From the NCBI GenBank assembly GCA_041494445.1, contig JBGQAU010000002.1:1-64000 (forward strand): a DNA stretch of 64,000 nucleotides. The letters run 5' to 3'. This document shows positions 33,063 through 42,422 of this stretch, piece after piece. The notes under the pieces are model-generated. The model saw nothing but the letters and a program-made list of their open reading frames with translations, did no database searches and was not told where the DNA came from. The position numbers and the translations under genes are program-made. Numbering within the stretch: the first letter of the stretch is position 1; each line of letters opens with the position of its first letter. This DNA comes from JAIQFR01 sp041494445 (lineage in GTDB: Bacteria > Acidobacteriota > Polarisedimenticolia > Polarisedimenticolales > JAIQFR01).

Positions 33063-34899
33063 TCCCGGCCCGCCCCGCTGGCGGGTCCTGGTCGGCGCCC
33101 TATGTCTGCTCGGCTCCGGGCTCGGGCCCGGCCCCTCGGCGCAGACGGCGGCGAACATCGCCAACACGAAGCACGACCTCTCGGTGTCGGGCGCGGGACC
33201 GATCCGGTCGCTGACGGAGACCCGGGTCTGCGTCTTCTGCCACACGCCCCACAACGGAATGCCGCTCTCGCCGCTCTGGAACAAGGAGCTCGAGCCGCAG
33301 GTCTACCAGGTTTACACGAGCCCGACTCTCAGGGCGGGCCCGCTTCCCCAGCCCACCGGCCCGACGAAACTGTGCCTGAGCTGCCATGACGGCACGATCG
33401 CCATGGGAGCGGTCCTCAATCCTGCCGGGGGAATCCTCATGGCGGGCGGCGACACGCTGCCCCCGGGGAGCCTCTCCGATTTCGGCCTCGACCTGTCGGG
33501 GCACCACCCGGTCTCGTTCATGTACTCGAATTCGCTGCCCAACGAGGAGCTTCAGCCGTCGCCCCCCTCGGATCTCGTCTTCGGCGGCACGGACGAGGTC
33601 CACTGCATCACGTGCCACGATCCGCACAGCGACGTTTACGGCAAGTTCCTGGCGAAGGACAATCGCTACTCGGCGCTCTGCACCAGCTGCCACCTGATCG
33701 CGGGGTGGAGCGGGTCGGCCCACGCCACCTCGACGGCATCGGTGGCCGGCATCCTGCCCCGGCCCCCCAAGACGTGGCCGACGTGGACGCAGCTGAACGA
33801 GTGGGGGTGTGAGACGTGCCACACGCCCCATTTCGCCCCGACCGCGCAAGGCCTGCTGAATTTCACCGCCTTGCCGCCGTCCCCGTTCTCCTGCACCTCC
33901 GACGGATGTCACGTGTCGCAGCCGCCCTCGCCTCACGCCCTGACCGCCTCGGACGTCGGGGTGCCTGGCAGGACGGGGGTTCGCTCCGTGGCCGGGCGGG
34001 TGGACATCGGCGGTCAGACGCGGAAGATCTCCGCGCACCACGAGGATCCCGGCATGAACCCGTCGGGGCTTCGGAGACCGGGACAACCTTCCCGGCCCGG
34101 TGCCGGCGGCGTAGGCTGCTCGGATTGCCACAATCCTCACGTCGCCAACTCCCGGGAAGCCACCGCACCCTATGCCTCAGGCATGCTGCAGGGGGTGAGC
34201 GGCGTCGACAGAAACGGCGCGGATGTCCCCGCGGCGACCTACCAGTACGAGGTCTGCTTCAAGTGCCACGGCGACTACAATCCGGACGTGGAGTACGTTC
34301 CCCGCTTCCTCGGCGGCACGAACACGCGACTGGTGTTCGATCCCGGGAACCCCTCGTTCCACCCGGTCGTGGGCATGGGGAGGAACCCGAACGTCCCCAG
34401 CATCCCGTCGTCCTTCGAGCCCACCATGAGCCCATCGGACGTGATCTATTGCACGGCCTGTCACGCCGACGACGGGGGAGTCTCGAGCGGGCCGCACGGG
34501 TCGTCCTTCGCGCCGATCCTGAAGGCGCGCTACGAGACCGCGGACAACACGCCGGAGAGCTACGAGAGCTACGCTCTCTGCTACCGCTGCCACGACAGGT
34601 CCAGCATCCTGAGCGACGTGAGCTTCCGGAAGACGGGGATCCCCACGACGCCTTCGGGCGGAGGCCACAGCGGGCATCTCGCGGCAGGCGCGCCGTGCTC
34701 CGCGTGTCACGACGCGCACGGCGTGTACGAAACCGACGCGACGGGGACGGGATCCCACACGCATCTCATCGACTTCGACAAGCGGATCGTCTTGCCGAGG
34801 GGCGGCGCGTACCCGGTTTACAACGACGCGGGGGCGGGCTCAGGAAGCTGCAATCTCGTCTGTCACGGCAAGGAACACGACAACTGGTCCTACCCCTGA
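33043..34899 (+). CDS. Dodecaheme-type secreted cytochrome c
   Basis: 618 residues from ATG 33043, overlapping the NHL gene by 20 bases. A signal-like hydrophobic segment ends PSAQ. There are ten CxxCH sites (CVFCH, CLSCH, CITCH, CTSCH, CETCH, CSDCH, CFKCH, CTACH, CYRCH, CSACH) plus one CX4CH (CTSDGCH) and one CX3CH at the extreme C-terminus (CNLVCH). The first two-heme module is homologous to the tetraheme protein at 27144-27989. It is the terminal gene of the porin cluster and a candidate extracellular partner of the conduit. The 3' end overlaps the convergent minus-strand cytochrome gene by 10 bp. Confidence 0.88.
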   Translation: MLKNRPDPGPPRWRVLVGALCLLGSGLGPGPSAQTAANIANTKHDLSVSGAGPIRSLTETRVCVFCHTPHNGMPLSPLWNKELEPQVYQVYTSPTLRAGPLPQPTGPTKLCLSCHDGTIAMGAVLNPAGGILMAGGDTLPPGSLSDFGLDLSGHHPVSFMYSNSLPNEELQPSPPSDLVFGGTDEVHCITCHDPHSDVYGKFLAKDNRYSALCTSCHLIAGWSGSAHATSTASVAGILPRPPKTWPTWTQLNEWGCETCHTPHFAPTAQGLLNFTALPPSPFSCTSDGCHVSQPPSPHALTASDVGVPGRTGVRSVAGRVDIGGQTRKISAHHEDPGMNPSGLRRPGQPSRPGAGGVGCSDCHNPHVANSREATAPYASGMLQGVSGVDRNGADVPAATYQYEVCFKCHGDYNPDVEYVPRFLGGTNTRLVFDPGNPSFHPVVGMGRNPNVPSIPSSFEPTMSPSDVIYCTACHADDGGVSSGPHGSSFAPILKARYETADNTPESYESYALCYRCHDRSSILSDVSFRKTGIPTTPSGGGHSGHLAAGAPCSACHDAHGVYETDATGTGSHTHLIDFDKRIVLPRGGAYPVYNDAGAGSGSCNLVCHGKEHDNWSYP

Positions 34900-36230
34900 T
34901 CCCTTTGCCGCCCCTCGGCCTTTCCGGCGGGCTTCGGTGCCTCGGGCTTCCGGCCGGGGGTCACTCGATCGTAGTAGGAAGGCCTGTGACACCCCGGGGA
35001 GCACCCTCCGCCGGTCTCGGTCTTCACGAACTTCAGGGGAAGGCTCCATTTCCCGAACGGGACGGCCTTCGCCATGAGCTTCGGCAGGTCGCCGCCGTGG
35101 ATCTCGTGGCACAGCTTGCAGCTTCGCCCCTTCTGCCGGTTGTTCACGTGCAGATAGTGGAGGTTCCTCTCCCCGTCCCTGAAGTTCGTGGCGAAGGAAG
35201 TGTCCGGATACTGAACCAGATCCCGCTTGTGACAGCCGAAGCACAATGCGAACTCCGTGTCGGTGTACGGGACATAGACATCGGCAGGGAATTCCTTCAC
35301 CAGGAGCTTCGGGTACGGGCCGCCGTGGGGGTCGTGGCAGGGAGTGCACCTGCCGTCCTGGATGGGGCCGTGGAGCATCGTCATGCTCTTCGCAATGACG
35401 CCGCCGTGGCAGCCCAGGCAGGTCTCCTTCTCCGGCTTCAGCAGTAGCTTCCCCTGGTCGCTGGCGTGGGGGGAATGGCAGTTGGCGCAGCCTTTTCCGT
35501 CCTTCACGGCGACATGGGCGACCGGGGCCTTCTCGACCTTCCCCGCGATCTCCTCATGGCACTTGAAGCAGACTCGGGCGCCTTCCTCGGACAGCAGCTT
35601 CGGGTGCGCGGCACCGTGCGGGTCGTGACACGAGGTGCAGCCGCTCGCCATCGCCGGATGCACGTCGGGCTTTTTCAACAGGTCCTGGATGCCGAGATGG
35701 CAGCCGGTGCACACCGCGTCTCCCTCCCTCAGCAGGAGCGCCTTCGTGTCAGATTCATGAGGGGTGTGGCAGGCCGTGCAGTCCCCGGCGGAGACGGGGC
35801 CGTGGAGGAACTTGAAGGCGACCCGGTCCGAATGACAGGACTCGCACAGGTCCTTGAGCGGCTGCGACAGGAGCTTCGGCTGGTCCCCGGCGTGAGGGTC
35901 GTGGCAGGTCGTGCACGATCCTTCCTTCACGGGCTCGTGGACGTGGCTCTTCTTCCCGAACGCGTCATGACAGTCGTCGCAGAGCCCGGGCGGCGTCTTG
36001 GTGAGCTTGAACGTCTTCGTGCCTTTCTGAGGATGCGGCGTCGCCACGGACTCGTGACAACTGTCGCAGGACTCCGTGACGGGGTGGACGACCTTGTGCT
36101 TGAGCAGCGTCTCGTGGCACGAAGCGGAGACGCACCCTTCCTGGGCCGCGGCGTCGGAGCAGGCGACCCCCAGGCCGACCGTCACGAGCGGGGTGAGCAG
36201 GAGAGTCAAGAGAAGCCGTTTCTTTCCCAT
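34890..36230 (-). CDS. Periplasmic doubled-CxxCH cytochrome c, about 15 hemes
   Basis: 446 residues. The signal peptide (MGKKRLLLTLLLTPLVTVGL) ends near GVAC or SDAAAQ. Thirteen CxxCH sites alternate with D-P-H segments and a conserved KLL motif (CHDPHAGDQPKLL, CHDPHGAAHPKLL). In addition there is a CX4CH at the N-terminus (CVSASCH) and a CX3CH at the C-terminus (CSPGCH). Doubled-CxxCH cytochromes form linear heme wires. The gene is transcribed away from rtcB and toward the porin cluster, ending in overlap with it. Role: probable periplasmic wire between inner-membrane oxidoreductase and outer-membrane conduit. Confidence 0.88.
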   Translation of the reverse strand: MGKKRLLLTLLLTPLVTVGLGVACSDAAAQEGCVSASCHETLLKHKVVHPVTESCDSCHESVATPHPQKGTKTFKLTKTPPGLCDDCHDAFGKKSHVHEPVKEGSCTTCHDPHAGDQPKLLSQPLKDLCESCHSDRVAFKFLHGPVSAGDCTACHTPHESDTKALLLREGDAVCTGCHLGIQDLLKKPDVHPAMASGCTSCHDPHGAAHPKLLSEEGARVCFKCHEEIAGKVEKAPVAHVAVKDGKGCANCHSPHASDQGKLLLKPEKETCLGCHGGVIAKSMTMLHGPIQDGRCTPCHDPHGGPYPKLLVKEFPADVYVPYTDTEFALCFGCHKRDLVQYPDTSFATNFRDGERNLHYLHVNNRQKGRSCKLCHEIHGGDLPKLMAKAVPFGKWSLPLKFVKTETGGGCSPGCHRPSYYDRVTPGRKPEAPKPAGKAEGRQRDQG

Positions 36231-36359
36231 GAACGTGTGATCCTACCAGAGGGCGGAGCCGTTTCGCAGGCGTCATCGCAACGCCGCGAAAATAGCAAGA
36301 AGCGTGCCCGCACGGTCCGCGAGCGTGGTAGGCTGACCCGGCCGGGAGGACCATCCGCC

Positions 36360-37808
36360 ATGGCTCCGATTCCCGCCGCCGAGCGGCTCGACGACTATCG
36401 CTGGCGCATTCCGCGGCAGGGGGCGATGCGGACCGACGGGATCGTCTTCGCCAGCGACCGCCTCATGCGGGACCTCCTGGGAGACCCGGCGCTCGAACAG
36501 GTGGCCAACGTCGCGTGCCTGCCCGGCATCGTCGGCGCTTCCCTGGCCATGCCCGACGCCCATTGGGGATACGGGTTCGCCATCGGAGGAGTCGCCGCGT
36601 TCGACGCGGAGGACGGGATTGTCTCGCCCGGGGGAGTCGGGTACGACATCAACTGCGGGGTGAGGCTGCTCCGATCGAGCCTCGACCGCGACGAGGTCCG
36701 GCCCCTCATGACGCGGCTCGTCGACGCGCTCTTCGCGGCGGTCCCCACGGGGGTGGGATCGCACCGCAGGGAGGAGGTGCTCACCGAGAGGGAGGAGCGG
36801 GACCTCCTCGTGCGCGGCGCGGCGTGGGCGGTGGAGCGGGGATACGGCTGGTCGTCGGACCTCGAGGCGATCGAGGCCGGAGGCGTGCTGCCCGGGGCCG
36901 ACCCGGACGCCGTCTCCGCGCGGGCGATCGAGCGGGGACGCGCGCAGGTGGGGACCGTCGGGAGCGGCAACCACTTCATCGAGGTCGGCTTCGTGGACGA
37001 GGTGTACGACGAGGCGGCCGCGTCGGCGTTCGGGCTCAGGCTCCACGGCGTGACGGTCCTGATCCACTCGGGCTCCCGCGGCCTCGGCTACCAGGTCTGC
37101 GACGACGCGGTGAAGGGCATGGTGAAGGCGGCCGCGAAGTACGGGATCGACCTCCCGGACCGCCAGCTCTGCTGCGCGCCTCTAGGGTCCAAGGAGGCCA
37201 GGGCCTATCTCGCGGCGATGGCGTGCGCGGCGAACTACGCCTTCGCCAACCGCCAGCGCATGGCGCACGGCGTGCGCGAGGCGTTCGAGAAGACCTTCGG
37301 GGTCGGTCCCAGGGAGCACGGTCTGCACACCGTCTACGATGTCTGCCACAACGTGGCCAAGTTCGAAACGCACGAGGTGCAGGGGACTCCCCGACGGGTC
37401 TGCGTTCACCGGAAAGGGGCCACGCGCGCGTTCCCCGCCGGCCATCCGGACGTTCCGGAGCGATACCGAGGCGTCGGCCAGCCGGTCCTGATCCCCGGGG
37501 ACATGGGGCGCTACTCCTACGTGCTGGCGGGAGCCCCGGGCGCGATGCGCGAGACGTTCGGGAGCACTTGCCACGGAGCGGGCCGGGTCATGAGCCGGAC
37601 GGCGGCGAAGCGCGCGGCGCGCGGCCGCTCGCTGCTGAAGGAGTTGGAGGCCCGGGGAGTCTCGATCCGATCCGCCGGGATGGCGACCGTGGCGGAGGAG
37701 ATGCCCGAGGCCTACAAGGACGTGTCCGACGTCGTGGACGTCGTCCACGGGGCGGGGCTCTCCACGAAGGTGGCGCGGCTCGTTCCGATGGGCGTCATCA
37801 AGGGGTGA
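36360..37808 (+). CDS. rtcB: RNA-splicing ligase RtcB
   Basis: 482 residues, matching the family. ATG 36360 follows GGGAGG. Catalytic and manganese-binding motifs are visible: MPDAHWGYGFAIGG, YDINCGVR (Asp and Cys ligands), GSGNHFIEV, HSGSRGLG, a His in YDVCHNVAK, and the nucleotidylated histidine in STCHGAGR. It joins RNA 2',3'-cyclic phosphate or 3'-phosphate ends to 5'-OH ends using GTP and Mn2+. Its activator archease is encoded at 22239-22670. It stands isolated between cytochrome genes, with divergent transcription on its left over 129 bp, so it has its own promoter. Confidence 0.95.
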   Translation: MAPIPAAERLDDYRWRIPRQGAMRTDGIVFASDRLMRDLLGDPALEQVANVACLPGIVGASLAMPDAHWGYGFAIGGVAAFDAEDGIVSPGGVGYDINCGVRLLRSSLDRDEVRPLMTRLVDALFAAVPTGVGSHRREEVLTEREERDLLVRGAAWAVERGYGWSSDLEAIEAGGVLPGADPDAVSARAIERGRAQVGTVGSGNHFIEVGFVDEVYDEAAASAFGLRLHGVTVLIHSGSRGLGYQVCDDAVKGMVKAAAKYGIDLPDRQLCCAPLGSKEARAYLAAMACAANYAFANRQRMAHGVREAFEKTFGVGPREHGLHTVYDVCHNVAKFETHEVQGTPRRVCVHRKGATRAFPAGHPDVPERYRGVGQPVLIPGDMGRYSYVLAGAPGAMRETFGSTCHGAGRVMSRTAAKRAARGRSLLKELEARGVSIRSAGMATVAEEMPEAYKDVSDVVDVVHGAGLSTKVARLVPMGVIKG

Positions 37809-37812
37809 GCGG

Positions 37813-37850
37813 GAAAAGAAAACGGGGCGGCCCCTCAAGGACCGCCCCGG
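37813..37850 (-). terminator. Rho-independent terminator of the small tetraheme gene
   Basis: The stem CGGGGCGG/CCGCCCCG encloses an 11-base loop. On the minus strand it is followed by TTTTCTTTT. It is 36 bases past the stop at 37887 and also separates the convergent rtcB. Confidence 0.85.
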
Positions 37851-37886
37851 GCGTACCGCAAAGCGGACGTTTCTGTCCTCGGGACG

Positions 37887-38249
37887 CTACGCCGCCTTGA
37901 CGTGACAGCTCTTGCAGCTCTTGGGGTCCGGCGCCTTCTTGCCCGCCGTGACGGACTTCTCGTGGCAACCCTTGCAGAGCTTGTGAGCGGCGTCCATCAT
38001 CTTCGGCGTCTTGTCCTTGGCTTCCTTGCCGTGGCAAGTGGTGCACGCCTTGGGGGTCTCGCCCTCCTTCAGCCCGTGATGGCAGTCGGCACACTTCACG
38101 CCCCGGTCCGCGTGGGCCTTGTGCGGGAAGGTCACCGTCCCCATCTTCGTGTCGAACTTGATCGTCGCCTTGTCGGCCGGGATGTCCGCGGCCATCACGC
38201 ACATGCTGACCAGGAACAACCCGGCTACCAGAAGCGCCACTCTCCTCAC
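37887..38249 (-). CDS. Small periplasmic tetraheme cytochrome c (class III, c3/c7-like)
   Basis: 120 residues. GTG 38249 is chosen because AAAGGAGG lies seven bases upstream; a GTG at 38270 is in frame but lies before that site. The signal peptide ends VMA. Heme sites are CADCH, CTTCH, CKGCH and CKSCH, preceded by the family's FPHKAHA axial-ligand motif. The lysine-rich surface fits a soluble shuttle such as the Ppc-type cytochromes. It has its own terminator and a palindromic upstream site, so it is a single-gene unit. Likely carries electrons from the inner-membrane complex to the larger cytochromes. Confidence 0.9.
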   Translation of the reverse strand: MRRVALLVAGLFLVSMCVMAADIPADKATIKFDTKMGTVTFPHKAHADRGVKCADCHHGLKEGETPKACTTCHGKEAKDKTPKMMDAAHKLCKGCHEKSVTAGKKAPDPKSCKSCHVKAA

Positions 38250-38266
38250 GATCGAGCCTCCTTTTC

Positions 38267-38280
38267 GCACCCGCGGGTGC
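38267..38280. promoter_or_regulatory. 14-bp perfect palindrome upstream of small tetraheme gene (operator candidate)
   Basis: GCACCCGCGGGTGC lies just before the AAAGGAGG ribosome binding site of the cytochrome gene. Its placement in the leader or promoter end fits a repressor site or a short RNA hairpin. No known operator is matched. Confidence 0.35.
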
Positions 38281-38678
38281 CCTGCGCGGCACTCGCCGTT
38301 TATGGGTCGAACCGCCTTCGCGCCTCACGCGCGCCACATGTCCCGGCGTTCTCGGGAACGGCGTCACGAATAGCGGCAACACAGCACCAACCCGCTCCTT
38401 ATACCACAACCCGACATCGATCCCGACGCCCCGATTTCGGCCCATGCCGCATCGGGCGAGAGCGTCTCCCTCTCCGGATGCGAACGTCGTGCCGATGCGG
38501 TGCCGGCGCCTCCCGCCCCGCTTCCGCCGTGCATTCCGTCCCATTTTGGCCCATTTCTGCGGGATATCGCCCAGGTGTCGCGTCACGGTCCGCACGAGGG
38601 CCCGGATCCCAGCGGCCCGACGCCTGGAGCGTTGCCGTAACATGTTGAACGATGGGTGGTTACATCGCCGATCTCGGA
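38281..38678. other. Intergenic region between divergent genes, no gene seen
   Basis: About 400 bp. Open frames here lack ribosome binding sites and have the wrong codon pattern. It should contain promoters for the minus-strand tetraheme gene and the plus-strand response regulator; apart from the sigma54-like site at 38679 no clear hexamers stand out. Confidence 0.5.
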
Positions 38679-38694
38679 TGGCCGAGCTCTTGCA
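38679..38694 (+). promoter_or_regulatory. Sigma54-like -24/-12 promoter
   Basis: TGGCCGAGCTCTTGCA matches TGGCACGN4TTGCA with GG and GC at the required spacing. It lies 24 bases before the response-regulator ATG, giving a very short leader that still includes the AGAGGG ribosome binding site. No bound activator can be named. Confidence 0.45.
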
Positions 38695-38717
38695 AAAAGC
38701 GCGCAAGAGGGCGATTC

Positions 38718-39116
38718 ATGAGCGAGCGAAGCCATCCGCACCCGAGAATCCTCGCGGTCGACGACGAATCGCTCATCCGCATGAGCCTCAGAATCGCGCT
38801 GGCTCGGGAAGGCTACCTGGTGGACACCGCGTCCTGCGGCGTCGAGGCGATGGCGCTGCTCGACCGACACCGATACGACCTGGTGCTGCTCGACCTCCGT
38901 CTCCCCGACGTGAGCGGGATCGAGGTCCTGCGCTACGCGCGCCGCCACGACCCGGAAGTCAAGGTGTTGCTGGTGACCGCGTCCACCAACGCGCCCACCG
39001 CTCTGGAGGCGGCGCAGGAGGGGGCGGCCGGAGTGGTCTCGAAGCCGTTCACGCTCCAGGCTATCGCGGCGGAGACGCGGCGCGTCATCGCGGGACCATC
39101 CCGGACCGGCGGCTGA
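38718..39116 (+). CDS. Single-domain response regulator
   Basis: 132 residues from ATG 38718. A CheY-like receiver domain only: acidic pair in ILAVDDES, phospho-acceptor Asp in DLVLLDLRLPD, Thr/Ser in LLVTAST, Lys in GVVSKPF. There is no output domain, so it acts by protein contact or in a phosphorelay. No kinase is adjacent. It is followed after 47 bases by a CBS-domain gene. Confidence 0.9.
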   Translation: MSERSHPHPRILAVDDESLIRMSLRIALAREGYLVDTASCGVEAMALLDRHRYDLVLLDLRLPDVSGIEVLRYARRHDPEVKVLLVTASTNAPTALEAAQEGAAGVVSKPFTLQAIAAETRRVIAGPSRTGG

Positions 39117-39163
39117 TGGTGGTACGATGGGGCCCGCCGCGGAAGCGGCCGGGAGGCCCCATC

Positions 39164-39730
39164 GTGAGCTACAGCGCCCGGGACATCATGATCAGGGAAG
39201 TGATCTGCGTCCAGCAGGACATGGACCTCCGCGACCTCGCCCGACTCTTCCTCGAGAAGGGGATCACCGGCGCTCCGGTTTTGGACCAAGAGGGCAACCT
39301 CGCCGGCGTGATCTCGCAGACCGACCTTCTCTACTACCAGCTCGCCCGGGGCGACGAGCTGATCCTCGAGTCGGACTTTTATCAGAGCGTCAAGGTGGAG
39401 GGGCGGCACCTGCCGGCGGGGTTCCAGGTGGAGGACGTCAACGTCCAGCGCGTCGCGGACGTCATGACCCCGGTGGTGCACTCCGTGCTGGAGACCAGCG
39501 ACGTGGACGCCGTGGCGCGCATGATGACCCGCAAGCACATCCACCGGGTCATCGTCCGTAGGGGCCGCAAGGTGGCCGGAATCATCACCGCCCTGGACGT
39601 GCTGAGGATGTACGGCCGCGCGGTCGCCGCCGGGCGCGCGGTTGCGCGAGGCAAGGCGCGGGCGACGCCGCCCGCGGCGGCCGCGCGCGCGGGGCGGGGA
39701 AAGAAGCGGGCCACGAAGAGCAGGCGCTGA
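39164..39730 (+). CDS. CBS-domain pair protein with basic tail
   Basis: 188 residues, GTG start eight bases after GGGAGG. Two CBS motifs: ARDIMIREVICVQQDMDLRD...GAPVLDQEGNLAGVISQTDL, and VADVMTPVVHSVLETSDVD...HRVIVRRGRKVAGIITALDV. The last 35 residues are Ala/Arg/Lys-rich, possibly nucleic-acid binding. Such proteins sense adenine nucleotides and regulate a partner; the malic enzyme downstream is a candidate by position only. Confidence 0.88.
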   Translation: MSYSARDIMIREVICVQQDMDLRDLARLFLEKGITGAPVLDQEGNLAGVISQTDLLYYQLARGDELILESDFYQSVKVEGRHLPAGFQVEDVNVQRVADVMTPVVHSVLETSDVDAVARMMTRKHIHRVIVRRGRKVAGIITALDVLRMYGRAVAAGRAVARGKARATPPAAAARAGRGKKRATKSRR

Positions 39731-39839
39731 GCGGTTCCGGCACGGGGACCTCGGATCCGAGACACGGAAGAGCCTGACGACCGGACGCGGAGCCGCCGCG
39801 TCCCGCCGGAAGGCCGGGCAAGAGAAAAGGACGGCAGCC

Positions 39840-42143
<2,304 letters not shown>

Positions 42144-42168
42144 TCCGCTCCCTCCGAGGACTTCCGGC

Positions 42169-42192
42169 GGCGGGCCGCGATGGCGGCCCGCC
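42169..42192 (+). terminator. Stem-loop after maeB
   Basis: A perfect 10-bp GC stem (GGCGGGCCGC/GCGGCCCGCC) with a four-base loop, 25 bases after the maeB stop. No immediate U-run follows, so termination may be partial. Confidence 0.55.
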
Positions 42193-42422
42193 ACCGTGCC
42201 GTTTCACGACCCCCGAGAGATCCGGGTTGCGCCATTTCCCGCAGCGATGCGGTGAATCGAGGGAGGCGCCTCGCGCGACGGACGGCCGGCGCGCGGGAAT
42301 CGGACGCCAGGAGGGCGTCCCGGGTTCCCGGGAATCCGAGTACGGTGGCGCGTAGATTGCAAAATCGACGCCTCCCTTCGAGGGGAGGAGGCGGGGGCTT
42401 CCGCCCGAGACGAGACACGAGA

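Noticed and set aside
42355..42422. GC-rich hairpin CCTCCC...GGGAGG before the 19-heme gene as a riboswitch
   Set aside because: It can be explained by a strong ribosome binding site paired with an upstream pyrimidine run; no conserved riboswitch core seen.
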